The position numbers and the translations under genes are program-made. Shown in pieces: positions 53,069 through 61,710 of a DNA stretch of 64,000 nucleotides. How positions within the stretch are numbered: the stretch's first letter is position 1; every line of letters starts with the position of its first letter. This DNA is from Thiothrix sp. GTDB taxonomy: Bacteria; Pseudomonadota; Gammaproteobacteria; Thiotrichales; Thiotrichaceae. The stretch lies in NCBI GenBank assembly GCA_008015155.1, contig SSFA01000018.1, forward strand, positions 17,794-81,793. Direction: 5' to 3'. A model generated the notes under the pieces. The model searched no databases. It was not told where the DNA came from and worked only from the letters and a program-made list of their open reading frames with translations.

Positions 53069-54718
<1,650 letters not shown>

Positions 54719-54821
54719 CTAGGTAGCTATTATCATTAGAAGAACAGGTGCGCTAGGAAAACTGCGGTTGGCCTGCTAGCTGTACAGAGCGCTCTTAAAA
54801 AACTCAACACATTATGAAACC

Positions 54822-55286
54822 ATGCTAATTAAAGAACAAGTGCCAGCGGTAGTACCTGCATTGCCAAATAGTTTTACAGGCCTGATGGATCTGTATGAAA
54901 CCAATTATATGCAGCTCAAGCTCCTATTTGGCTCAATTCGTGCTTTGCCTGAGCAGCAATTAGCCCATGTGGCAGGTCGATTACCCGTCTTCGTCGAGGT
55001 ACGTGAGCGCAGTGCCCATACTACTACTTTATTTATGACTTACCTCTTTGGAACTTATACAGAGTCTATACAAGAAACCCGTCCAGATTTACTACTGCGT
55101 ATTTATCATGACGCTTTACAAGTCGAGGTTATTAGTCACCGCTGTCGATTCGATGATAGTACCATTCGCCATCAGCATTTATCGGGAGAAAAAATGTTAG
55201 CCTGTCGTTGGCGAATGAATCGTTTTTTATTCAAATGGATCAGATATTTGCGTCATCAAGGTTATGTATTTCAGTTAAAAGATTAA
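54822..55286 (+). CDS. DUF1249 family protein (YqiB-like)
   Basis: 154 residues resembling the proteobacterial DUF1249/YqiB family: LMDLYETNYMQLKLLFGSIR at the start, an RSAHTTTLFMTYLF strand pair, LLLRIYHDALQVEVISHR in the middle and MNRFLFKWIRYLRHQGY near the end. Function is unknown. No membrane segment or signal is visible. Members often lie near cpdA or DNA gyrase-type genes, but here it stands between pgm and iscR. Confidence 0.75.
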   Translation: MLIKEQVPAVVPALPNSFTGLMDLYETNYMQLKLLFGSIRALPEQQLAHVAGRLPVFVEVRERSAHTTTLFMTYLFGTYTESIQETRPDLLLRIYHDALQVEVISHRCRFDDSTIRHQHLSGEKMLACRWRMNRFLFKWIRYLRHQGYVFQLKD

Positions 55287-55406
55287 CTTTTTGTAAACTA
55301 TCTGTATAAAAAAATAAGCTACCATCCAAAATATCGCATATCTTAATACAAGTTTTGTAGAGAAATTTCCCATGAAATTCTTGATGAAAGACCTTAGCTA
55401 ATTTAT

Positions 55407-55431
55407 AATCTTGACTAGATTACTAAGGAAT
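55407..55431 (+). promoter_or_regulatory. Putative IscR type 1 binding site over the iscR promoter
   Basis: The 25 bases starting at 55407 match the remembered type 1 consensus (ATASYYGACTRWWWYAGTCRRSTAT) at about 19 positions, including the TTGACT core (55411-55416), which could also be a -35 box. The -10 about 17-18 bases later is poor (TACCAC). The position 29 bases before the iscR start fits autorepression. Confidence 0.5.
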
Positions 55432-55459
55432 TAGTACCACATTGAGTAGGAGAAGCGGA

Positions 55460-55945
55460 ATGAAGCTTTCAACAAAAGGACGGTACGCGGTCACCGCCAT
55501 GATGGATTTGGCAATTCACGATTATGAAGGTCCAGTCACTTTGGCAGATATTTCTAATTGCCAAGGTATTTCTTTATCTTATCTTGAGCAGCTGTTTGCA
55601 AAGCTGCGCAAATCAGGTTTAGTGGAAGGTGTACGTGGCCCAGGTGGTGGCTATCGCTTAGGTAAACCTGCCGGGCAAATCAGTATTGCCGATATTATTG
55701 CTGCGGTCGACGAAAATATTGATGCAACCCGTTGCAAGGGTAATGAAGATTGTCATGGTGGCGAAAAATGCCTAACACATCAGCTTTGGACTGATTTGAG
55801 TAAAAGTTTGTATGAGTTTTTAGATGGTTTGACTTTAGCTAGCTTTATTAATCGTCCTGAAGTGCGTGCGGTTGCCCGTCGTCAGGATACTATGGCTAGC
55901 CGTATTGCTACGATGTTCCCACCACGCATGGCCGTTGGCCTTTAA
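55460..55945 (+). CDS. iscR: Fe-S cluster assembly transcriptional regulator IscR
   Basis: 161 residues, started at the ATG after AGGAG rather than at an upstream in-frame TTG. The Rrf2 winged helix begins [20 protein letters not shown]; the recognition region reads [19 protein letters not shown]. The [2Fe-2S] ligands Cys92, Cys98 and Cys104 and His107 are all present in [20 protein letters not shown], matching E. coli IscR, so it should sense cluster status. Unusually, no iscS, iscU or iscA follows; a convergent phosphatase does. It is therefore an orphan, either controlling a remote isc/suf operon or acting as a paralogue. Confidence 0.92.
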   Translation: MKLSTKGRYAVTAMMDLAIHDYEGPVTLADISNCQGISLSYLEQLFAKLRKSGLVEGVRGPGGGYRLGKPAGQISIADIIAAVDENIDATRCKGNEDCHGGEKCLTHQLWTDLSKSLYEFLDGLTLASFINRPEVRAVARRQDTMASRIATMFPPRMAVGL

Positions 55946-55949
55946 ACCT

Positions 55950-56726
55950 TTAAGCGGGGACTTTGACAAGTTCCCGCTTTTTATTGGCCGTTAGCATTTT
56001 CTGAGTTTTGATGCAAAATTGATGAATGGCCAGTTTAGGATTAATTTCCATCAAGGTTAAACTGCCTAAGGTTTTCTCAGTAGTATAAGTAGCGCCTGTA
56101 TCGATATAGCAAACATTGCTCGCTTGTAGTGGCTTTTGAATGGGTGTATGCCCAAAGATGACTAGCTCAATGCCAGCAATCGGTTGTGTCCTTCCCATCA
56201 TTTGTACTTGCCGAAAGCGCTGTCTTGACCAAAGTGCACAGTCGTAAATTTCTTTATCTTCAAGGCCACGCACGAAGCTTTGCCAACTTAAGCCATAAGG
56301 AATATCGGCATGAACAATGCCAACACGCCCTGATGAGGTATTCACTTCTATCGCGATAGGCAAGCGTCTGATTACACTACGAATACGTAAATGATAAGCC
56401 TCAGGGACGTCACGCCACCAAGAGCCACCATTAAAGCCTAACCAGTTTTTATTAACCACAGGATTCGCGTCAGCTTCTAAGAGCATTTGCTCATGATTGC
56501 CCAATACCGAAAAGAACCAAGGGTAATTTAAGAATTCGACTACACGCCAAGATTCTGGCCCACGATCAATCATATCGCCTACCGCAAAAACGCGATCACA
56601 GTTAGGATCAAAATCCATCTGCACCAACATCAGTTCTAATGCAGAAAAGTGACCATGTAAGTCACCGACTACAAAATCACGTCCATGTTGGTTGCGATTA
56701 AAATACTTAAATAACTGACTCTGCAT
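55950..56726 (-). CDS. PP2A-like serine/threonine protein phosphatase (PphA/PrpA-like metallophosphoesterase)
   Basis: 258 residues with the metallophosphoesterase core: VVGDLHGH (Asp22, His24), AVGDMIDRGPES (Asp51, Arg55) and VLGNHEQ (Asn77, His78), then VIFGHTP with a later metal His. This order and spacing fit the bacterial PphA/PrpA and lambda phosphatase type, which dephosphorylates proteins; ApaH-like dinucleotide hydrolysis is an alternative. Its last ten codons are shared with the iscR terminator hairpin. Confidence 0.85.
   Translation of the reverse strand: MQSQLFKYFNRNQHGRDFVVGDLHGHFSALELMLVQMDFDPNCDRVFAVGDMIDRGPESWRVVEFLNYPWFFSVLGNHEQMLLEADANPVVNKNWLGFNGGSWWRDVPEAYHLRIRSVIRRLPIAIEVNTSSGRVGIVHADIPYGLSWQSFVRGLEDKEIYDCALWSRQRFRQVQMMGRTQPIAGIELVIFGHTPIQKPLQASNVCYIDTGATYTTEKTLGSLTLMEINPKLAIHQFCIKTQKMLTANKKRELVKVPA
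55952..55982 (+). terminator. iscR terminator lying inside the 3' end of the phosphatase gene
   Basis: AAGCGGGGACTT (55952-55963) pairs with AAGTTCCCGCTT (55968-55979) over 12 pairs with one G-U, followed by TTTTT (55977-55982 region). On the other strand the same bases encode the last residues (KRELVKVPA) of the convergent phosphatase. Confidence 0.8.
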
Positions 56727-56943
56727 GGCTGCTCGACACTGGCATCCAAGAATTCATAGGGGTTTAGGGTAACAGCAAGTCTCATTATTAAAGTTGATAA
56801 GCCCAACTTCTATATTTATCAGATTAGCGTGGCTAACCGCGAGTACAGACTGTAAGCTACAAATACTGCTTAAGCTGCGATTAAGCAAGTTATTTTCTTA
56901 GAGTACATCGACTGGTTTTAGGTTCCAGCTTTAACTAAATAGT

Positions 56944-57324
56944 TTAGGTAGGTTCAGTCCTCCAAGTTCCCCAAGCTAAGCAGCCCCATCCTGCTATAAA
57001 ACTTAAGCCGCCAATAGGGGTAATCATGCCGAATTGAGTGAAGCCAGTGAGTACATAGGCATAAAGGCTACCAGAGAAAATTAAGATTCCCACTATAAAC
57101 CCCCAAGCAGCACGACTATGCCAAACACTGGGTTGGTTTTTCCATAAGACGCCTACTAAGCCTAAAGCCAAGGCATGATAGAATTGATATTCAACACCGG
57201 TATGAAAACGCTGGAGCATTTTGGCATCAACGAATTTTTCCAAACCATGTGCACCAAAAGCCCCAATAATCACCGCTAACATTCCAAAGAGGGCAGCAGA
57301 TAATAGAAAATAGTTTTTTTTCAT
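56944..57324 (-). CDS. DUF423 small inner membrane protein
   Basis: 126 residues, started at the ATG preceded by AAGGA eight bases upstream; an earlier in-frame start at 57342 lacks a site. Four hydrophobic segments and the family motif GAFGAHGLEKFVDAKMLQRF, then YQFYHALALGLVG, identify the DUF423 (YwdK/YgdD) family of unknown function. Confidence 0.88.
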   Translation of the reverse strand: MKKNYFLLSAALFGMLAVIIGAFGAHGLEKFVDAKMLQRFHTGVEYQFYHALALGLVGVLWKNQPSVWHSRAAWGFIVGILIFSGSLYAYVLTGFTQFGMITPIGGLSFIAGWGCLAWGTWRTEPT

Positions 57325-57343
57325 TAAGAGTTCCTTAAGCACT

Positions 57344-57451
57344 ATGGATACACAGGAAAAACGCCGAATCTACCGGCTAATACTCAAGCTAATGACTTGG
57401 TTTGGGATTTTATTCTTACTCGGTTTGTTTTTGCGTGGCTGTTTCGGGTAA
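57344..57451 (+). CDS. Possible 35-residue membrane peptide
   Basis: ATG at 57344 opens 35 codons ending TAA at 57449-57451. The product has a basic N-terminus (EKRRIYRLILK) and one hydrophobic helix (LMTWFGILFLLGLFL) with a C-terminal Cys. It is divergent from the DUF423 gene, 19 bases from its start. No ribosome binding site is visible, so it may not be expressed. Confidence 0.35.
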   Translation: MDTQEKRRIYRLILKLMTWFGILFLLGLFLRGCFG

Positions 57452-57520
57452 ATAAACATTTTTCCGTATAGTTCATTTAAGTATTTGAAAAATAAATGTT
57501 TTAACTATTATTAATTTGGT

Positions 57521-57541
57521 GGATACCGCAATAAATACCGC
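57521..57541. repeat. Short direct repeat, possible attachment core
   Basis: ATACCGC occurs at 57523-57529 and again at 57535-57541, 12 bases apart, in GGATACCGCAATAAATACCGC. Paired short repeats of this type occur at tyrosine-recombinase attachment sites; it lies at the change from chromosomal to element genes. The assignment is tentative. Confidence 0.35.
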
Positions 57542-57667
57542 GCTTGACCTTTAAAAAGTCCATTTTCCTTCTTTTTGAGTATCTGACAAGAGGGCTAGTT
57601 TCTGGATTTCAAATCTGGGGAGGTGTTTGCTGGTAAGCATGATTTTGTGTTTTTTGAATTAGCTACC

Positions 57668-57828
57668 ACATGCTAATCCTGCTAAAGCTGCTAAAGTTGG
57701 TGAAAATCCTTTATTAATCAATTAGATAAGATTAGCATGTAGTTTGCTAAAGCTGCTAAAGAACCTGCTAAAGTTGGTGAAAAATAGTTATTAATCAATG
57801 AGTTGATCATTAGCATGGCTTGCTAATC
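57668..57828. repeat. Iteron-like GCTAAAG repeats with an 11-bp inverted repeat; possible origin or recombination region
   Basis: GCTAAAG occurs five times (57681, 57690, 57746, 57755, 57767). Two longer copies of GCTAAAGTTGGTGAAAA begin at 57690 and 57767, each followed by TTATTAATCAAT within ten bases. ACATGCTAATC (57668-57678) is a perfect inverted copy of GATTAGCATGT (57730-57740), and ATTAGCATG and GCTAATC recur at 57809-57828. The block looks like a roughly 65-77-bp duplicated module, as in replication origins with iterons or excisionase-binding arms of att sites. Confidence 0.7.
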
Positions 57829-57867
57829 GACTGTGATACTGGGGTGATTTTGGGGTATGCAGACATG

Positions 57868-57889
57868 AAAAAGCCGCTGAATTAGCGGC
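57868..57889 (-). terminator. Terminator of the element's replication operon
   Basis: On the minus strand GCCGCT-AATTC-AGCGGC is followed by TTTTT (57872-57868), 13 bases beyond the stop of the small zinc-finger-like gene. Confidence 0.85.
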
Positions 57890-57901
57890 CTTTTAGCAGG
57901 A

Positions 57902-58321
57902 TTAGCGCCAATCTGAGAGGTTGTATATCTTTGCTGTGTAACTGATGCACCGTCTAAGTCTAGTTGACGTTTGCACGTTGCGTTTAGCAATGGATCGATT
58001 TGGGCATTCAATTTGGCTACATTCGGTACATCTAACCATCCCCTTGGTGTCGTCACTGTCCCTGCTAATAGGTGGTGAATATCTGTCAGCGTAAGTTCTG
58101 ACTAGTTGGTTTATCGTGACCTTATCGACCTCGCCTATTCCAATTGAATACAGGTCATCTTTATAGTGGTTGATGAGTGCATCTATATCGACCCCTAAAT
58201 TCTTGGCGGCTTGTTTTAATAGTTCAATGCCTGCATTTTCCACCGTAGCACGAAGCACCTGATTATTTGCCGCGCTTGGCTTGTGTGTTGGTGTAATAGT
58301 TAGCCAGTCTCTAAGCGCCAT
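57902..58321 (-). CDS. Element-encoded small protein with cysteine-rich C-terminus
   Basis: 139 residues. The N-terminus (MALRDWLTITPTHKPSAANN) and the helical part (GIELLKQAAKNLGVDIDALI) precede a C-terminal Cys cluster, VRCTECSQIECPN followed by RLRRC, that resembles the zinc-knuckle tails of small proteins found downstream of primase/helicase genes in phage-like islands. Its start overlaps the 3' end of the DUF3987 gene by 11 bases, so it belongs to the same operon. Function unknown. Confidence 0.7.
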   Translation of the reverse strand: MALRDWLTITPTHKPSAANNQVLRATVENAGIELLKQAAKNLGVDIDALINHYKDDLYSIGIGEVDKVTINQLVRTYADRYSPPISRDSDDTKGMVRCTECSQIECPNRSIAKRNVQTSTRLRRCISYTAKIYNLSDWR

Positions 58322-59861
58322 GATTGGCCTCCAAAAGTTTAGGATTAATATTAATAATATTGACCTTGCCCTCCATAGCTATACTGACTCTATGCGTTTG
58401 CGCTAATACTATTAACGCAGCTTTCAACGCCTCAGCCTTTCTAAGTGCGATGGGTGTTATTTTTTGCAGTACCTCAGACCTTGAAACTTTGGTTGTATTG
58501 TTTGCCTTGCAATAATTAATGAGCCATTTTTCTAGTTTCATGGGTAATAGTTCATTTTCAGGTAAAGCGAGTTCACCAAAAAAACGCCGTGATTCATATA
58601 AGTACCAGCCTGCTAAGATGCAAGCTGATTGCATGATCTCAGCACTAACCAACGTCCCACCTTCACCGCTAAATAAATGAAGCAAGCCAGCCAACCTAGC
58701 CGCATTCTCAGCAGATTTACTAGCGGTTTCTTTGTTGTGCTCCATATCACCACCGGCTCGGATAGATGTTTCTGCATCGTTGTAGTAAGCAAGCCATATT
58801 TTACTGGCTTCTTTTGTCAGGGTTAGCGTTTGCAGATTTGTTAGTTTTCCATCATGTCCATTGATGTATTGCCGCTCTAATAGCTCATGCAGCTTTGCAT
58901 AAAATAGGTTCAAACCTGTTTTTTTAGGCTTTTCTAAAATATCCGCCTCGGTTAATTGTCGATAACCTTGGGTAGTTTCAGGCCATGCAATGAGGAAGCG
59001 AGCAAGGAAACCGCTACCCTTGGCTAGTACTCCATTTTTAGCGTAGAAATTTTCAATCACAGCAGGCTGAACCGATAAACCAACAGTTAAACGCACATCA
59101 CGTATCGTATAACTATCCCCGCCCCTTCGGTCTACTGTGTGTTCTTCACCGCTCCAAAGCTTATTTAATAGCGCTAGTGTGCGTGTAATACTGTCGCCAT
59201 TCATGCTATGTCCACCAAAAAAGCTTCCAGCCTCATTCGATAACAAAGCAGCACTAGGCCATTTCTTGGTTAATTTGTTACCAATAACCTCTTGGGTGAA
59301 GTCGTCTAAAACAAAGGAGGGTACGTATACAGGGGTAGGCTCATATCGTTGTAAGTCTTTTAATTTTTCTTTGAGCGGGAAAGTATCCTCGCCTTTTTCC
59401 GCTGCTTTCTCGATAGCGCGTTGTACGCCGTTTAGCTCAGCATTCCATGATTTAATGTCAGCAATTCGCTCCTTCAATTGGTCTGTAAGCTCTTCCTCTT
59501 TCGATCGTCCCCACGCTTTCAATACATCACCGAATAAGCTATCAGCGGATGTTTTGCGTTCGCCTGAATCAGCTAAAGCCAGCAAATTGAGGCTTAGAGG
59601 AATTGCGCTTTTTTGGTTTGTGTAGTGAATATTTGCCACGCCTTGACCTGCTACTGATAAAACAGATAAAGCAGAGTTAGCGGCTAAAGCTACAGGACAA
59701 CCAACGATCTTGACCGCTTCGCGCACCGCTTCACCGATAATCCCATGAAGTACATCCAAGGGATATGGTATCGACATGGATTCACTGGTTAATGGTAAAG
59801 GCTCAGGCCATTGGTAGGATTCATAATTAGATATTTCTAATAAATTGCGTGGAATACCCAT
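58311..59861 (-). CDS. DUF3987 helicase-like ATPase
   Basis: 516 residues, started at the ATG preceded by GGAGG (the ribosome binding site lies in the end of the Toprim gene, one base separates stop and start). ALADSGERKTSADSLFGDVL near residue 95 is the P-loop variant typical of DUF3987 proteins, RecA/DnaB-like ATPases paired with primases in mobile elements. Other family stretches are LLSNEAGSFFGGHSMN and GSGFLARFLIAWPETTQG. It probably unwinds DNA during element replication, which is inference from the partner gene. Confidence 0.85.
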   Translation of the reverse strand: MGIPRNLLEISNYESYQWPEPLPLTSESMSIPYPLDVLHGIIGEAVREAVKIVGCPVALAANSALSVLSVAGQGVANIHYTNQKSAIPLSLNLLALADSGERKTSADSLFGDVLKAWGRSKEEELTDQLKERIADIKSWNAELNGVQRAIEKAAEKGEDTFPLKEKLKDLQRYEPTPVYVPSFVLDDFTQEVIGNKLTKKWPSAALLSNEAGSFFGGHSMNGDSITRTLALLNKLWSGEEHTVDRRGGDSYTIRDVRLTVGLSVQPAVIENFYAKNGVLAKGSGFLARFLIAWPETTQGYRQLTEADILEKPKKTGLNLFYAKLHELLERQYINGHDGKLTNLQTLTLTKEASKIWLAYYNDAETSIRAGGDMEHNKETASKSAENAARLAGLLHLFSGEGGTLVSAEIMQSACILAGWYLYESRRFFGELALPENELLPMKLEKWLINYCKANNTTKVSRSEVLQKITPIALRKAEALKAALIVLAQTHRVSIAMEGKVNIININPKLLEANHGA

Positions 59862-59862
59862 T

Positions 59863-60798
59863 TTATGCCTCCACACTTTGAGCGCTTAGAATATCGTTGT
59901 AGTCTGCTTTATAGGTGGTTTTGGGCGAAAGTACCTCACCACGGCAATGAATAGCGGCATGTCTAGCAGCTTCTAAACCAGTGTTAGGTAATGCCCTGCC
60001 TTCTTCCCTAACATCATTATCAGCACAAAAAATAATCCGCGCTAATGGGTATTTATGGCGTATTAACTGCCCTACTTTTTCAAGGTTACCAGCATCAACA
60101 GCAACGACGACAGGGCAATCAGACGCTTCATAAATGCTTGCACTTGTAGCGTAACCTTCGCAGATAAAAATAATTTCATCTTGATTAGTTACTTTGCCAA
60201 TATGGTGAAAACAGCCTGACTTAGTACCTCGAATTATTTTGTCGGTCATGCTGCCATTAATGAGGTGTGGTTCTGGGAAGATGTATTGCAGACCTTGAAA
60301 AACGCCTGCAATGTCGCGTAGTGGCATTAATAACGCGCCCTGATACCAACTATTAGCCCCTGCATATTGACGCAATCCATACGCACCCACGCGCTTTTTA
60401 GTGAGGTAGGCATGATCAAGATTAGCGGGTGCACCGCCCTTCCAATCAGTGATTAAGGCTTGTCTTTTGGCTTCACGTTCTGCCTTAGCTTTACGAAGGT
60501 TTTCAGCTCTTGCCGCTTCTATTTTGCGCTGCTGAATGGCGTATTCTTCACGGCTCAAATAGTCACGCGGTGCAGTAGAACGCCACTCTTGTTCTACGCC
60601 TGTTCTATGATCACCAAACTTGCCAAAAGGTACAGTCTGATTAAGCCAGCATTGATACCAGCCTGACTTATCCCCGCTCTTGCCGTTGGTGCTAAACCGC
60701 GTGATTTTGCCACTAGTGTCGATATGATCGGGAGCGCATCCCAGTGCGTTAATCATCGCTAAACGAAAAGAATCAATTGCCTGATAATGTGCAGTCAT
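59863..60798 (-). CDS. Toprim-domain primase, P4 alpha-like
   Basis: 311 residues. An N-terminal domain (about 1-160, with a highly charged helix rich in Lys, Arg and Ala) precedes a Toprim fold: the acidic motif IIFICEGYATSASIYEASDC (catalytic Glu) and IIFCADND (Asp-x-Asp). The sequence KIIRGTKSGCFHHIG between the domains is common in P4/plasmid-type DNA primases. No zinc finger of the DnaG type is visible. It is followed one base later by the DUF3987 ATPase, a standard primase-helicase pair for autonomous element replication. Confidence 0.88.
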   Translation of the reverse strand: MTAHYQAIDSFRLAMINALGCAPDHIDTSGKITRFSTNGKSGDKSGWYQCWLNQTVPFGKFGDHRTGVEQEWRSTAPRDYLSREEYAIQQRKIEAARAENLRKAKAEREAKRQALITDWKGGAPANLDHAYLTKKRVGAYGLRQYAGANSWYQGALLMPLRDIAGVFQGLQYIFPEPHLINGSMTDKIIRGTKSGCFHHIGKVTNQDEIIFICEGYATSASIYEASDCPVVVAVDAGNLEKVGQLIRHKYPLARIIFCADNDVREEGRALPNTGLEAARHAAIHCRGEVLSPKTTYKADYNDILSAQSVEA

Positions 60799-60870
60799 TT
60801 AAAATAGACCCCGCTTGAATTGAATTTGATAAGAATAATTTGAGCAGCAAAACAACATGACCCAATTAAG

Positions 60871-60896
60871 AAGCCAGTCTGCCAACTGGCTTTTTT
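60871..60896. terminator. Hairpin between alpA and the primase gene
   Basis: AAGCCAGT (60871-60878) pairs with ACTGGCTT (60885-60892); the T-run lies on the plus strand, while on the minus strand, where the genes lie, only CTTCTTAATT follows. It could attenuate read-through from alpA or stop transcripts entering from the left. Confidence 0.5.
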
Positions 60897-60906
60897 CATT
60901 TCTGCC

Positions 60907-61086
60907 CTATCCATGACTCACCTGCTGTTCTATCCATGCTTGTATATCCGATTGCTTCCAACGTGCGCAGTTTTCGCCTAATTTGCACGATTTTGGAAAT
61001 GTACCTTTAGCCATCCGGCGATAAATTTCAGTTTTGCTAAGGCTGGTCATGTCGATCACGTCACGCAGTTTTAATAGTTTGTCCAT
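60907..61086 (-). CDS. AlpA-type DNA-binding regulator/excisionase
   Basis: A 59-residue product read from the ATG at 61086 to TAG at 60907. LLKLRDVIDMTSLSKTEIYR followed by RMAKGTFPKSCKLG and ARWKQSDIQAWIEQQ is the winged MerR-like fold of the AlpA family, with the recognition helix TSLSKTEIYRRM. AlpA proteins act as directionality factors and activate integrase expression in P4-like elements, which argues for site-specific integration of this element. Confidence 0.9.
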   Translation of the reverse strand: MDKLLKLRDVIDMTSLSKTEIYRRMAKGTFPKSCKLGENCARWKQSDIQAWIEQQVSHG

Positions 61087-61177
61087 ATTTAAAGCCTCTG
61101 AGTTGTTCCGCTTGCGCCCTATGCGTTGCGGATAGGCTCTATCATTCCCTAGGTTTTACTTTTTTATAACGACAAGG

Positions 61178-61648
61178 CTAGCCCTGTCGGCCTCTCCATT
61201 TTTTCATCCACCTTTCAACTGTGCGCGGGTCTACTCCAAGCGACTCCGAGACTGCCCCAGTAAATTTAGCCACAGAACCCCGCGTATCTTTGTTAGGCCA
61301 TGATTCCCATATTGCATAGGCTTTATCTTTTTTCTCTTTATGCTTTGCTGCTGTAGCTGCACCGCTTTTTTCTTGTTGCTGTAGTCTTTTACCACCCTGA
61401 GATAACTTATGTTCTAAAGACCATGTTGTATTCATAGCGATATCAGCCTCTCCATTTATAAAGCCATCTAATTTCATGCACTCTTTGAAAAAATCATCTA
61501 TTAATAAACAAAGTCGTTTTTCTGATTTGCGTAAGTGCTTAAGTGATTTGAAATTCATTTCTATAACTACTTTTCTATTTTTTTTTGGTAGTTCACCTGT
61601 AAATAAGGCCAACAACTCTTCTTCGGTATATTCAAAATCATCGCTCAT
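61178..61648 (-). CDS. Element-encoded protein with C-terminal helix-turn-helix
   Basis: 156 residues. An acidic N-terminus (DDFEYTEEELLALFTGELP) is followed by basic helices (RKSEKRLCLLIDDFF; KHKEKKDKAYAIWESW). The C-terminus, KFTGAVSESLGVDPRTVERW with MKKWRGRQ, reads as a helix-turn-helix with a recognition helix around TVERWMKKW. It could be a replication or copy-control regulator. No named family was recognised. It lies upstream of alpA in the same direction. Confidence 0.65.
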   Translation of the reverse strand: MSDDFEYTEEELLALFTGELPKKNRKVVIEMNFKSLKHLRKSEKRLCLLIDDFFKECMKLDGFINGEADIAMNTTWSLEHKLSQGGKRLQQQEKSGAATAAKHKEKKDKAYAIWESWPNKDTRGSVAKFTGAVSESLGVDPRTVERWMKKWRGRQG

Positions 61649-61710
61649 GGTTAAATATTCCCTTTTATAAATAAACCAGCGCCAAAATAAATGGCACTGG
61701 TGACATAAAA

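Noticed and set aside
57823..58056. Alternative minus-strand frame overlapping the small cysteine-rich element gene
   Set aside because: The other frame overlaps the upstream operon gene and holds the Cys cluster; this one covers the terminator and repeats.
60871..60896. Hairpin as evidence for a plus-strand gene ending there
   Set aside because: No plus-strand frame to its left has a start signal or recognisable product; it was kept only as a possible attenuator.
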